64,000 nt of DNA from Planctomycetota bacterium (GCA_025993795.1 JAMQHL010000013.1:1-64000), one strand, 5' to 3'; positions 8,482 to 17,226 are shown, numbered from the stretch's first letter. Made by a program: numbers and translations. Notes: generated by a model not told the origin, from the letters alone.

Positions 8482-8694
8482 ATGAGCACTTTCGGAATTC
8501 TGGTTCTACTAGCCGGCATCGGCATCCTGGGCTACGGCATCTGGCTGTACCACCAGGCCGCCAACTCGTTTGATTTTGCCTCCGCGCGCGCCGTGGTCGA
8601 AAACGGCGAAACCCCGATGGCCATCTGGATTGGCGGCGCCATGATCATCGGCGGCGCAGTCGCCATGATGGTCGGCCGCAACCGCAGGCGTTGA
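8482..8694 (+). CDS. Small two-helix membrane protein
   Basis: This is a 70-residue protein. Residues about 3-22 and 48-65 are hydrophobic helices separated by a short polar loop (SFDFASARAVVENGETP). The tail ends in RNRRR, which fits a cytoplasmic end by the positive-inside rule. ATG 8482 has GGAG six bases upstream; the longer frame to 8224 runs through the RAYT and its repeats. I do not recognise the family. It stands alone between the RAYT unit and the flavoprotein gene. Confidence 0.7.
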   Translation: MSTFGILVLLAGIGILGYGIWLYHQAANSFDFASARAVVENGETPMAIWIGGAMIIGGAVAMMVGRNRRR

Positions 8695-8711
8695 AAGGCT
8701 GACCCAGCACA

Positions 8712-8733
8712 CCGGCTGACTTCAATCAGCCGG
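8712..8733 (+). terminator. Hairpin between the small membrane protein and flavoprotein genes
   Basis: CCGGCTGA and TCAGCCGG pair over a six-base loop, 17 bases after the stop at 8694. There is no T-tract, so termination is possible but unproven. Confidence 0.4.
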
Positions 8734-8738
8734 CAAGC

Positions 8739-8744
8739 TAGGTT
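8739..8744 (+). promoter_or_regulatory. Candidate leaderless -10 box (TAGGTT)
   Basis: TAGGTT ends exactly six bases before ATG 8751, so transcription would begin at or next to the start codon. No Shine-Dalgarno is present. It belongs to the TANNNT-N6-ATG set listed in the findings. Confidence 0.45.
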
Positions 8745-8750
8745 GCAGCC

Positions 8751-9953
8751 ATGTCAAACCGCGTGGTAATCGTTGGTGGCGGCGCCGCTGGATTCTTTGC
8801 GGCGATTACGTGCGCCGAGGCCGGGGGCCATGTCACCATCCTCGAGAAGACCGGGCACTTTCTTTCGAAGGTCAAAATCTCCGGCGGCGGGCGCTGCAAC
8901 GTTACCCACGCCTGCTTTGACCCCCGCCAACTTGCCACGCACTTCCCGCGCGGCGAGCGGCCGCTGATCGGCCCACTTCAAGCCTTCCAGCCGCGCGACA
9001 CCATCGAGTGGTTCAAGCGCCGCGGGGTGCTCATGTACACGCAAGACGACGGCTGCCTGTTTCCGGTGAGCGATTCGTCGCAGACCATCATCGACTGTTT
9101 CATCGAATCCGCGGAAACCGCCGGCGTGAAGCTGCGCGTGAACGCCGGCGTCGAGTCCATTACCCGCGACGACACCGGCTTTACACTGACACTGCAAAGC
9201 GGCGAAACTCTGCAAGCCGACCGCGTCATGCTTGCCACGGGCGGCTGTCGCGTGCCGGCGATGGGCGCGCTTGCGGTATCACTGGGCCACACGCTTGAGC
9301 CGCCGGTGCCGTCGCTGTTCACGTTCCATGTGGATACCCCGTGGGTACATGAGCTGGCGGGCATTGTGATTGAGCCCGTAGAAGTCGCCGCCGCGGGCCT
9401 GCGCGAAACCGGCATCCTGCTGTTCACGCATTGGGGCGTCAGCGGGCCGGTGATCCTGCGACTTTCGGCCTGGGGCGCGCGCAAATTGGCTGGGCTGGAC
9501 TACACGTTTCCGCTGACGATCAACTGGCTGCCACGCCGCAACGCCGAAAACGAACTGGATGCGCGCCGCGCCGAAAACCCGGCTAAGCTGGTCGTCAACA
9601 CGCCGATCGCGCCGCTGACCGCACGGCTGTGGGAAGCGCTGGTTCTGGCGGCGGGCATCCCGCGCGGCACGCGCTGGTCAGAACTGTCGAAGGCGCTGCG
9701 CCACCGGCTGGTGCAGCAACTCGTGCGCACCGATTTGCCGGTGACGGGCAAGACGATGAACAAGGACGAGTTCGTAACCTGCGGCGGGGTACGCCTGTCG
9801 GAGCTCAACTTCAAGACGATGGAAAGCAAGCTGGTACCAGGCCTGTACTTCGGCGGCGAGTTGCTGGACATTGATGGCATCACGGGCGGCTTCAACTTTC
9901 AGAGTTGCTGGACGACGGGCTGGCTTGCCGGCAATGCCATGGCCAGCGCGTGA
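8751..9953 (+). CDS. BaiN/RdsA-type NAD(P)/FAD-dependent oxidoreductase (HI0933-like)
   Basis: This 400-residue flavoprotein starts with the dinucleotide-binding motif GGGAAG (residues 9-14). The family signature KISGGGRCNVT follows at about 42-52. The C-terminus has the second FAD-contacting stretch GELLDIDGITGGFNFQ, which is the closing motif of the HI0933/YhiN family. Members are soluble FAD proteins; some reduce bile-acid or other unsaturated substrates, but most have no known substrate. Length is normal. It stands alone on the plus strand. Confidence 0.9.
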   Translation: MSNRVVIVGGGAAGFFAAITCAEAGGHVTILEKTGHFLSKVKISGGGRCNVTHACFDPRQLATHFPRGERPLIGPLQAFQPRDTIEWFKRRGVLMYTQDDGCLFPVSDSSQTIIDCFIESAETAGVKLRVNAGVESITRDDTGFTLTLQSGETLQADRVMLATGGCRVPAMGALAVSLGHTLEPPVPSLFTFHVDTPWVHELAGIVIEPVEVAAAGLRETGILLFTHWGVSGPVILRLSAWGARKLAGLDYTFPLTINWLPRRNAENELDARRAENPAKLVVNTPIAPLTARLWEALVLAAGIPRGTRWSELSKALRHRLVQQLVRTDLPVTGKTMNKDEFVTCGGVRLSELNFKTMESKLVPGLYFGGELLDIDGITGGFNFQSCWTTGWLAGNAMASA

Positions 9954-10075
9954 ACACGAATCCGCGCCAAGATGGCAACCGCGTCCGAGAACCCACCGCT
10001 GCGCTGATCCCCGGTTGCTGCATTGCTTGGGCGCCGCGTACGATGCAGACTGGCAATCACAAACAGGGAGACGTC

Positions 10076-10501
10076 ATGGGCAAGCTCAGCATTCTGTTGT
10101 GCGTATTGTTGCTGATGGGCTGCGGCGCTGAAAACTCCGGCCCCGCCGGCGGCGGAAACGCTGCCTCTGCACCGGCATCCAGCAAAGAACCTGAGACGCC
10201 GCGTGAAGTCGTTGATGCGTTTGTAGTGGCCATGGATTCGCTCGATGCGCTCATCATCAGGCGCCTGTTCGGCAAAGGAGAACAGGAACGGATGGCCGAG
10301 CAGTTTGCGGAGCTCAAGAACGTAGTAGACAAGATCGTCATTACGGAGACTTCGTTCGAGCAGAGCGGCGAGTACTGGGTGTTCACCTATAGCCAGGTCG
10401 CGCACATGAAAGACGGCAAGACCGACGGTGATGATCGAAAGATTGTGTACGTCGTAAAGGAGGATGGCAAATGGCGACTGTCCGGATACAAACCCAGGTA
10501 G
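10076..10501 (+). CDS. Lipoprotein with DUF4878/NTF2-like domain
   Basis: This 141-residue protein has a lipoprotein signal with lipobox LMGC about 16 residues in, followed by a low-complexity Gly/Ala/Ser linker. Residues about 45-141 begin ETPREVVDAFVVAMDSLD and end with a strand containing DGKWRLSGYKP. That is the pattern of small NTF2-like lipoprotein domains such as DUF4878. The function is unknown. GGGAG lies five bases before the ATG. The 3' end overlaps the next lipoprotein gene by 31 bases, which implies coexpression. Confidence 0.75.
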   Translation: MGKLSILLCVLLLMGCGAENSGPAGGGNAASAPASSKEPETPREVVDAFVVAMDSLDALIIRRLFGKGEQERMAEQFAELKNVVDKIVITETSFEQSGEYWVFTYSQVAHMKDGKTDGDDRKIVYVVKEDGKWRLSGYKPR

Positions 10502-11112
10502 CGTTCCTGCTGGTCTTCCTTGCGGTGCTTGCCGGCTGTGCCTCGGGGCCGCCGGCTCGTGATGCTGCATGGTGGGAAGGCGAGATCAAGCGCGACCGGC
10601 CCACACCCGACGATGACGGCCAGTACCATCCACGCGGCAAGATGGACCGCATTCTCGAGCTCGACGCTGACGAGGCCCTTGAGCTCAAGTGGATCGAATT
10701 CATCGACTACAAGCCGCGCCGCGTCGTACACGTGCAGCCCGACGGCAGCGGCTACGTCATCATCGAGGAAACGTGGAAAGACGGCGAAGAAACCAAGAGC
10801 ATCATGCGGAAGCTTGAGTTCGAGCTCGATGAAGGCGACGTGCGCGAACTGCGCGGCATCGTGACCGCCAGCGGCGCGCTGCGCCTGAACCCTGAGTTCG
10901 CCGGCGAAGGCTCACGCGGCTGGAAGATCTACATGCGCTGCGGTGATGAGTTGCACAGCGTGTTTCTCGACAAGGGTTTCCCCAGCGAGGCGTCGCGCCT
11001 GGTGCAGGGCATGTACGACCTCGTGGTGCAGAAGCGCGCCGCCGAAATCGGCCGCGCGCCACGCTTTCGTGACGACCCCGAGACAGCCGACGAGTTCCTT
11101 GCGCTGCGCTAG
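10471..11112 (+). CDS. Hypothetical lipoprotein
   Basis: This is a 213-residue lipoprotein with a signal segment ending in LAGC (about residue 23). A near-perfect Shine-Dalgarno, AAAGGAGG at 10456-10463, lies inside the upstream gene and decides the start. After the anchor the protein is acidic. Several strands in the middle (VVHVQPDGSGYVIIEETW) resemble a small beta-sheet domain, followed by a helical tail. I do not recognise the family. It overlaps the preceding lipoprotein gene by 31 bases, and the two may act together at a membrane surface. Confidence 0.72.
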   Translation: MATVRIQTQVAFLLVFLAVLAGCASGPPARDAAWWEGEIKRDRPTPDDDGQYHPRGKMDRILELDADEALELKWIEFIDYKPRRVVHVQPDGSGYVIIEETWKDGEETKSIMRKLEFELDEGDVRELRGIVTASGALRLNPEFAGEGSRGWKIYMRCGDELHSVFLDKGFPSEASRLVQGMYDLVVQKRAAEIGRAPRFRDDPETADEFLALR

Positions 11113-11137
11113 CACTTTGATAAAGCACTTGCTTTAC

Positions 11138-11143
11138 TAAACT
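11138..11143 (+). promoter_or_regulatory. Candidate leaderless -10 box (TAAACT)
   Basis: TAAACT ends six bases before ATG 11150. A TTGATA-like -35 (11117-11122) lies 15 bases upstream. There is no Shine-Dalgarno. Confidence 0.45.
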
Positions 11144-11149
11144 GCGGTC

Positions 11150-12022
11150 ATGGCGAACGCAAATGCACGCCACGCAGCCAACGCCCCGGGCGACTTCTTC
11201 GTCGACACCACCTGCATTGACTGCGACACATGCCGCTGGCTGGCGCCGGAAACATTCCACGACATCGGCGACCAGTCGGCTGTTCACACGCAGCCCACCA
11301 GCCCTGCCGATCGGCTTGCGGCGTTGCAGGCACTGGTTTCGTGCCCGACAGCCAGCATCGGCGTGACTCAGGCCGGGTCTCGGGCGGCTTTGCGGGAAGT
11401 CAGTCCATCGTTTCCACTGCTGGTAGAAGACGACGTTTTCTACTGCGGCTATCACGCCGAAAGCAGCTTCGGCGCCGCCAGCTGGTTTATCCAGCGCGCG
11501 GACGGCAACGTGATGGTTGACTCGCCGCGCTTTGCCGCGCCGCTGGTCAAGCGCATCGCGGAGATGGGCGGCATACGCTGGCTTTATCTGACACACCGTG
11601 ATGACGTTGCTGACCACGCCAAGTGGGCCGGCAGGTTCGGCGCTGAGCGCGTGATTCATGCCGATGACGGGCGCGGTCTTGACGTCGAAACCAGGTTGAC
11701 GGGCAGCGCGCCGCACGAGCTTGCGCCGGGGCTGGCCATCTACCCGGTCCCCGGCCACACGCAAGGCAGCACAGTGCTGCACTACCACGACAAGTTTCTC
11801 TTTACCGGTGACCACCTGGCTTGGTCGAAGCGACTGGACAGCCTGTACGCATTCCGGTCGGCGTGCTGGTACTCGTGGGAACAGCAGATAAAGTCGATGG
11901 AAAGTTTGCTCCCGCTGAGGTTTGAGTGGGTGCTACCGGGGCACGGCTGGAAGTTCCGGGCCGGCGCCGCCGAAATGACGCGGCAGCTTCAGAAATGCGT
12001 AGACTGGATGCGCCGCAAGTAA
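11150..12022 (+). CDS. Ferredoxin/metallo-beta-lactamase fusion protein
   Basis: This 290-residue protein has two parts. Residues 15-72 form a ferredoxin-like segment with Cys22, Cys25, Cys28 and Cys65, which could bind one Fe-S cluster. Residues about 88-285 are a metallo-beta-lactamase fold. The metal motif is THRDDVADH (H149, D151, D152, H156), followed by VPGHTQGS, FTGDHL and LPGHG, which hold the other ligands. The first motif deviates from classic HxHxDH. The MBL part probably hydrolyses or oxidises a small substrate, with the Fe-S part delivering electrons or sensing redox. The substrate is unknown. Confidence 0.82.
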   Translation: MANANARHAANAPGDFFVDTTCIDCDTCRWLAPETFHDIGDQSAVHTQPTSPADRLAALQALVSCPTASIGVTQAGSRAALREVSPSFPLLVEDDVFYCGYHAESSFGAASWFIQRADGNVMVDSPRFAAPLVKRIAEMGGIRWLYLTHRDDVADHAKWAGRFGAERVIHADDGRGLDVETRLTGSAPHELAPGLAIYPVPGHTQGSTVLHYHDKFLFTGDHLAWSKRLDSLYAFRSACWYSWEQQIKSMESLLPLRFEWVLPGHGWKFRAGAAEMTRQLQKCVDWMRRK

Positions 12023-12056
12023 CCCGCTTTAGCGTATTCAAAACGGCCGGCATCTT

Positions 12057-12062
12057 TATAAT
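12057..12062 (+). promoter_or_regulatory. Candidate -10 box (TATAAT)
   Basis: A perfect TATAAT lies 115 bases upstream of the coiled-coil protein gene. The -35 position holds only a weak GTATTC with 17-base spacing. It would give a leader of about 105 bases. Confidence 0.35.
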
Positions 12063-12176
12063 GGCCGCCCTTACCGGAGACGGGTTACAGTCACGCCGTG
12101 GGATGAAACTTTCGAACCATGATCCGCAATCAGGGTAACCCAGGACCCTCAACCCCCTGGAGGGAAGGAGACTCGC

Positions 12177-13040
12177 ATGAAATGGGCAGTCATCGGACTT
12201 ATCGCAGTTGTAGTGCTCGGCGCGGGCGGCTATGCGATCTATCGCTGGACCGACGTACCGGAGCAGGCCAAGGAGTGGATGGACGAACAGGACCTGAAGA
12301 ACTTCCCTGCACAGGCGCAGCGTGAAGTCGACGGCCTGAAGAAGAACCTTGACGAGTACAAGGCCAGCCAGAAAGAGCTCAAGGTTGACATCGTCAAGCG
12401 TGAGGGTCGCGAGACCTGGACCGCCGCCGACAACGAAGGGACCGTGCTGGGTTACACCGCGCAGGTCAAGAAGTACGAAGACGCGATCAAGGACATCGTC
12501 AAGCAGGTCAAGGCCGAGCGTGAACAGCTCGTTGCCGCGGGCACCGTAGACGCCGACACCGGCAAGGTACCGGCCAGCCACGAATACTCGATCACGAATG
12601 CCTCCGGCAAGTCAATCAAGTGGACCGAAGCCCGCGCCCGCGAAGAGACGGACAAGATGGCGGCTGAGGTTGACAAGATCAACCGCAAGAAAGAGCGCCA
12701 GCAGCGCATCATCGACGCCAAGAAGCAGTATGTCGGCAAGCTGGACAACGCGGTGGAACGCCTGGCGAAGAAGATCGAAGAGATGGAAGAGTTCATTGAG
12801 GACATGAAGACTGAGCTTGAACTTCTGAAGATCGAAGAAGACATTGCCGCCATCAACGCCTCGATCAACGGCGAAGACGACAGCAACCGCTTCGGTGCTG
12901 CGGTGCGCAAGTTCCGCGACAAGAAGAAAGAGTTCATGGCCGAGCAGGAAGTCGCCGAGTCTGACAAACCCAAGGAAGACGGTTACTTCTCGGAAGACAC
13001 CAGCAAGCCCGCCGGCGGAAGCGCCAGCTACTGGAACTAG
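12177..13040 (+). CDS. Membrane-anchored coiled-coil protein
   Basis: This 287-residue protein starts with one membrane helix (residues about 4-22). The rest is highly charged heptad-rich helix, especially about 45-130 and 150-235, interrupted by a short segment (NASGKSIKWTEARARE). The tail is polar and Gly/Ser-rich. GGAAGGAG before the ATG supports the start. The architecture (one N-terminal helix, long charged coil outside or along the membrane) resembles the smaller coiled-coil protein at 31078-31683, though I see no clear sequence match. The family and role are unknown. A strong terminator follows. Confidence 0.75.
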   Translation: MKWAVIGLIAVVVLGAGGYAIYRWTDVPEQAKEWMDEQDLKNFPAQAQREVDGLKKNLDEYKASQKELKVDIVKREGRETWTAADNEGTVLGYTAQVKKYEDAIKDIVKQVKAEREQLVAAGTVDADTGKVPASHEYSITNASGKSIKWTEARAREETDKMAAEVDKINRKKERQQRIIDAKKQYVGKLDNAVERLAKKIEEMEEFIEDMKTELELLKIEEDIAAINASINGEDDSNRFGAAVRKFRDKKKEFMAEQEVAESDKPKEDGYFSEDTSKPAGGSASYWN

Positions 13041-13056
13041 TGATTCACGCAACACA

Positions 13057-13083
13057 CCGGGGCGGCTTTGCCGCCCCGGTTTT
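13057..13083 (+). terminator. Intrinsic terminator, probably bidirectional
   Basis: CCGGGGCGGC and GCCGCCCCGG form a perfect 10-base-pair stem with a three-base loop, followed by TTTT. It lies between convergent genes and could serve both. Confidence 0.85.
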
Positions 13084-13099
13084 CATTTGCCGAGGGCCG

Positions 13100-14068
13100 T
13101 CACATGGCGCTACCGTGAAGCAACCATCCCAGGTGTCTGTCGCGCAGCACAAAGTCTTCGCGGCTCAACTTTCGCAGGTTGAACTCCCCCACCAGCTCAT
13201 TGGCGGTTGCCGGTTCTGGTTTGTCGATCAACCCGGCGGACCATGCCAGAAAGCCGGTAACGCGCCGTGCGTCTGCGCCCTGCTCGCGCAACGACTTGAG
13301 CGACAGGTCGCCGTCACGCTTGGCCATGCGCCGGCCCATCGCATCCTGAATGAACGGGACGTGCGCCCACTGAGCCGGCGACGGCAGGCCCAGCGCACGC
13401 TGAATGGCAATCTGCCGCGCCGTGCTGAGCAACAGGTCACGCCCGCGCAGCACCTGCGTAATGCCCTGCAATGCGTCGTCCACGCCAACCGCAAGCTGAT
13501 AGCTCGGCAAGTCGTCGCGGCGCCACAAAACGAAATCACCAAGCGTTGACGGGTCAACAGTCAGGTGGCCCCGCAGCTCGTCGTGAAATACAACCGGCGG
13601 CCCCTGCCATAGAAAGCGCCAGGCTGGTTCGCGCCCGGTATTGGCCTTGGCGTGCATGGCGTCGCGCCACTTGCCGCGACAAGTACCGGGATAGATCGGG
13701 CCCTCATCAAAGTGGGGCGCGCTGGATGCCTCGTCAATGTCGCGGCGCGTGCATGTGCAGGGGTACGCCTGGCCCTGTTGTGCCAGTGACTCCAAGTGCT
13801 TGCGGTACAGATCGGTTCGGCTGCTTTGAATTGCGTCGTCCGGTAACCCGTCGTTTGCGCTCCGGGTTCTTGCTCTTTGCAGCGCAAGCCAATTCATGTC
13901 CTGCAGGGCTGCTTTCGTGAACTCGGGTTTGCAGCGCGGCTTGTCGATGTCTTCGATGCGCAGCAGCACGTTGCCCCGCGCCCACAGCCATGCCAGCAGA
14001 AAGCTGCGGGCGTTGCCCAGGTGCAGCATTCCTGAGGGCGTTGGCGCAAGTCTTCCAAGCGGCGTCAA
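13100..14068 (-). CDS. gluQ: Glutamyl-Q tRNA(Asp) synthetase
   Basis: This 322-residue protein is a truncated glutamyl-tRNA synthetase lacking the anticodon-binding domain. The HIGH-type motif is PSGMLHLGNAR (about 10-20). The KMSKS-type loop is RRMAKRDGD. A CTCTRRDID segment followed later by YPGTCRGKW gives the Cys/Tyr zinc site typical of GluQRS. The enzyme charges glutamate onto queuosine-34 of tRNA-Asp rather than onto a tRNA 3' end. The start overlaps the stop of the upstream dehydrogenase gene by four bases (ATGA), so translation is coupled. Confidence 0.93.
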   Translation of the reverse strand: MTPLGRLAPTPSGMLHLGNARSFLLAWLWARGNVLLRIEDIDKPRCKPEFTKAALQDMNWLALQRARTRSANDGLPDDAIQSSRTDLYRKHLESLAQQGQAYPCTCTRRDIDEASSAPHFDEGPIYPGTCRGKWRDAMHAKANTGREPAWRFLWQGPPVVFHDELRGHLTVDPSTLGDFVLWRRDDLPSYQLAVGVDDALQGITQVLRGRDLLLSTARQIAIQRALGLPSPAQWAHVPFIQDAMGRRMAKRDGDLSLKSLREQGADARRVTGFLAWSAGLIDKPEPATANELVGEFNLRKLSREDFVLRDRHLGWLLHGSAM

Positions 14069-15072
14069 CCCAGACGCTCCTGGGCGATTGCTTCGGCGAC
14101 TGCGTTGGTGGGTTTATGCTCTTTTTTGGCGCGCTGCAGCAGTTGCAGCGTTGTGTCGTAGATCTGGTCCACCACATCAAACCCGACTTCCTTGCCCTTC
14201 TCGTGCTCGCGCACGCCCTTGATCAAGGCGCCGGCGTTGGCCACGAAGTCAGGCACCCACGTCACGTCGGCTTTCATCAAGGCCCCGCCCGCGGCGGGCG
14301 TGGCAAGCTGGTTGTTCGCGCTGCCGGCAATGATGGTGCAGCGCAGGCTCTCGGCATTCTGGACCGTGAAGATGCTGCCCAGCGCGCACGGGCACAGCAC
14401 ATCAACATCGGCCGACAGCACGCGTGACGGGCTCAGCACTTCGCACTCCATGCGCTCGCCGACCTCATGGGCCAGCTTGGCATCGGTGTCGGCAACGAAC
14501 ACTTCTGCGCCTGCGGCGTGCAGCATGGTCACCAGCTCGGCCCCCACCGCACCCAGACCCTGCACGGCGACTCGGCGGTCTGTGACGTCATCCTTGCCGA
14601 ACCTGTGTTTGAGCGCAGCCTGGATCGCCGCCAACACACCGCGGGCGGTCGCTTTGCCGAAGTCGAGGTCGCGCGCAACGCTCTTGGTGTATTCGGCCAC
14701 GGCATACAGGTCGTCGCGCGAAGTACCCACGTCGAGGCCGGTGAAGTAGCTGCCGCCAAAGCGCTCAACGGCGCGGCCAAGCGCCTGAAACGCTTGCTTG
14801 CGCTTCATCTCTGGTGTGCTGATCACGACGGCTTTGCCGCCACCGGCGGGAAGGTCAGCCACAGCGGCCTTGAAACTCATGGCCTGGGCAAGCCGCACGG
14901 CATCCGTGACTGCGGCACTCTGGCTTCTGTAGCTCAACGTGCGAATGCCGCCGAATGCGGGCCCACGGCGCGTGTTGTGAATCGCAATCAATGCGTTCAA
15001 GCCGCTTTCGGCGTCGGCCACGAGCGTTAATGATTCACACCGGTACTCTTCGAGTATCTTGAACAGCGGCAT
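14065..15072 (-). CDS. Glu/Leu/Phe/Val dehydrogenase (leucine dehydrogenase-like)
   Basis: This 335-residue protein matches short-form branched-chain amino acid dehydrogenases. The substrate lysine lies in LPAGGGKAVV, and AIHNTRRGPAFGGIR is the N-terminal family signature. The Rossmann motif GLGAVGAEL follows in the second half. It would oxidatively deaminate leucine or a related amino acid with NAD. ATG 15072 is preferred because GAGG precedes it and because family members begin about ten residues before the first core helix; an in-frame codon at 15132 lacks such a signal. It is the first gene of a pair with gluQ. Confidence 0.88.
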   Translation of the reverse strand: MPLFKILEEYRCESLTLVADAESGLNALIAIHNTRRGPAFGGIRTLSYRSQSAAVTDAVRLAQAMSFKAAVADLPAGGGKAVVISTPEMKRKQAFQALGRAVERFGGSYFTGLDVGTSRDDLYAVAEYTKSVARDLDFGKATARGVLAAIQAALKHRFGKDDVTDRRVAVQGLGAVGAELVTMLHAAGAEVFVADTDAKLAHEVGERMECEVLSPSRVLSADVDVLCPCALGSIFTVQNAESLRCTIIAGSANNQLATPAAGGALMKADVTWVPDFVANAGALIKGVREHEKGKEVGFDVVDQIYDTTLQLLQRAKKEHKPTNAVAEAIAQERLG

Positions 15073-15206
15073 GCGTACCTCAGTTGCGGGCCCGCAGTTT
15101 AGTGTTTCATGCGGGCCATAGAACAGGGGCAATCACGATCTTCGCTGGCCGGTCACCTCGCGGTCATTGCGGTTTGCCCGTGAATCTTCGAACATCCGCA
15201 CCCACT

Positions 15207-16112
15207 ATGGGCCGCCTTCCGGCACTGGCACTGCTGATTGGAACACTTGCGGTCTCAACCGCGCCCCCGCTGATATTGCTGGCGGGCGTGCAGCCGTTTG
15301 CACTGGCAGCGTGGCGGCTGCTGGCCGTGGGCTTGATTCTGCTGCCATTGGCAGCGAGGCCACTGGCCCGCGACCTCAGGCAACTCAAGGGGCGAGAGTG
15401 CCTGTGGCTGGTGGCTTCCGGCGTCATGTACGGTCTGCATTTCGGCCTGTTCAACCTCGCTTTTTTCCACACCAGCAAAGAAAGCGTCGTGGTGCTTCTG
15501 GGCGTGCAGCCCCTCATGGCCGCAGGCATCGGCGCAGTCTGGTTGAAAGAAGAACTGACCCGCCGCATGCTGCTGGCCTCTTCCATCGCGATCGCCGGCC
15601 TTGCTGTCTTTGTCTGGTATGACTACACGTTTGACGCCTCACACCTGGTCGGCGACGCGCTGGTGCTGGCGTGCGGCCTGGCGATTGTCCTAAGTTACAG
15701 CACCGGGCGTCGGCTGCGGCCCCGCATGTCGCTGCTCGGCTACCTGGCGGTACTGTACTGGGTTGGGGGGCTTACCTGCCTGTGCATAGCAGTCCCCACC
15801 GGCAACCGGCTCTGGGGCTATTCGGGCGAGCAGTGGATGTGGCTGGGATTGGCCGTACTAATCCCAACCCTGGTGGGTCATTCGCTGTTTCACTATGTGG
15901 TCAAGTATGTGCCTGTCTTCTATGTCAACTTGACCATTCTGGGCGAGCCGATCTTGGCGCTGGTGATCATGTATCTGCTGCGAAACGAGTACTCGGTGTT
16001 TCGTGACAGCACGTTGACCACGCTGCAGTTGATCGGCGGTTCGCTGCTGATGCTGGGCGTGGTGTTCGGCATCTGGAAGCGGCGGCCAAAGCCGCTGGAG
16101 GTTGTGGCATGA
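15207..16112 (+). CDS. EamA-family (DMT) transporter
   Basis: This 301-residue protein has about ten membrane helices in two EamA repeats (about 1-130 and 140-290). Each repeat ends in the typical conserved helix, here LGVQPLMAAGIGAVWLKE and LGEPILALVIMY. These are drug/metabolite superfamily exporters of amino acids or other metabolites. The substrate is unknown. The exact start is uncertain: ATG 15207 begins the first helix, while an upstream GTG at 15180 is possible and neither has a good Shine-Dalgarno. The 3' end overlaps the next gene by four bases (ATGA). Confidence 0.85.
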   Translation: MGRLPALALLIGTLAVSTAPPLILLAGVQPFALAAWRLLAVGLILLPLAARPLARDLRQLKGRECLWLVASGVMYGLHFGLFNLAFFHTSKESVVVLLGVQPLMAAGIGAVWLKEELTRRMLLASSIAIAGLAVFVWYDYTFDASHLVGDALVLACGLAIVLSYSTGRRLRPRMSLLGYLAVLYWVGGLTCLCIAVPTGNRLWGYSGEQWMWLGLAVLIPTLVGHSLFHYVVKYVPVFYVNLTILGEPILALVIMYLLRNEYSVFRDSTLTTLQLIGGSLLMLGVVFGIWKRRPKPLEVVA

Positions 16113-17125
16113 ACCGGATACTCCTTCCTTTGATATTGCTGCTGGCGGCGCTCGTCCCGGCCACGGCACAAGAGCAGCCGCCGAAACCCGCGTTCGAGAA
16201 TGCACCGGTCACCGACGTGTTGATGTGGGCCCAGAAGTCGATCGGCTGCGGGTTCATCTATGAAGCCGAGGTGTTGCGCGACGCCGCCGGGCAAACCCGC
16301 AGGATTACGGCAACCCACGTTGAGCCCGCTTCACGGGCCGAGAAGACGCTGCTGCTGTTCGAATTGCTGCGCCGGTGCGGATTGGTGCCGTTTGAGGTGG
16401 GCGGCATGCCCGGCCCCACCTATCAGCTCTATGACGCCCCGGGCGCTGCACAAAGCGCGCCGCTTTTTGAGCACCCGGACGACATCAAGCCGCTGTTCGC
16501 GGCCCTGAGCATCCGGCTGCGCCGAGCCTCAGCCGCCGAGGTTGCCGCGCGCATCAAGCCCCGCCTTACCGAGGGCGTGGGGTCGGTTGAAGTGTTCAGC
16601 GATACCCACACGCTGATCGTGACCGATTATCGTGAGCGTCTGCTGGCTGCGTGGGAAGTTGCCGCCGCCGCCGATGTCGCAGGCGAGCGCGACGATGACC
16701 TGGTCGTGCGCGACTATTCGTTGCGCATTGTGCCCTCCGAGCGCGCGCTGGCTGCCCTTGAGCGGTTGCGCGAGCCCGGAGAAGCGTGGAAAGCCGCCGC
16801 CCACGAAACCGCCAATGTGCTGCTGTTCAGCGGTCGCCGCAACGAACTGGACCGCATCACTGAACGCGTGCGCATGCTTGACCGGCACGAAGAACGCCCG
16901 GAATTCGCCGAGACCACCCGCACCATCAAGCTGATTTACCTTACCCCGGCCCAGGCCGCCGCGACGTTGCGCGAGATGTTTGAGCCCGGCATCAAGGCCG
17001 GCAGCATCCAGGTCGGCGGGTTTGACCGCGACCGCAAGCTGGTTTTTCGCGGCAGCGAGTTCGACTACAGGCGGGCGACCGACACGCTGAAGGTGCTGGA
17101 CGTGAGCCCCGAAGAGAAGAAGTGA
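16109..17125 (+). CDS. Secretin N-domain-like periplasmic protein
   Basis: This 338-residue protein has a signal peptide ending near ALVPATAQ (residue 21). The remainder looks like three or four small alpha/beta repeats of the secretin short-domain type. Examples are ENAPVTDVLMWAQKSIGCGF (an N0/STN-like start) and IYLTPAQAAATLREMF near the C-terminus. The membrane-embedded beta-barrel secretin domain is missing, so it cannot form an outer-membrane pore. It may be a periplasmic adaptor or a standalone N-domain protein. It is translationally coupled to the EamA gene, which gives no obvious functional link. Confidence 0.65.
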   Translation: MNRILLPLILLLAALVPATAQEQPPKPAFENAPVTDVLMWAQKSIGCGFIYEAEVLRDAAGQTRRITATHVEPASRAEKTLLLFELLRRCGLVPFEVGGMPGPTYQLYDAPGAAQSAPLFEHPDDIKPLFAALSIRLRRASAAEVAARIKPRLTEGVGSVEVFSDTHTLIVTDYRERLLAAWEVAAAADVAGERDDDLVVRDYSLRIVPSERALAALERLREPGEAWKAAAHETANVLLFSGRRNELDRITERVRMLDRHEERPEFAETTRTIKLIYLTPAQAAATLREMFEPGIKAGSIQVGGFDRDRKLVFRGSEFDYRRATDTLKVLDVSPEEKK

Positions 17126-17190
17126 GGCGATCGCGGGCTGGGTTTGTCCATCTGTGCCCCGAAAGTTAGAGGTTTCGCGATGATTCGCGC

Positions 17191-17220
17191 TTAGCAGTTG
17201 GCCGGGGCTGTCGATAGAAT
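17191..17220 (+). promoter_or_regulatory. Candidate leaderless promoter (TTAGCA-N18-TAGAAT)
   Basis: The -10 TAGAAT (17215-17220) ends six bases before ATG 17227. A weak -35, TTAGCA, lies 18 bases further upstream. No Shine-Dalgarno is seen. Confidence 0.45.
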
Positions 17221-17226
17221 GCCGCG

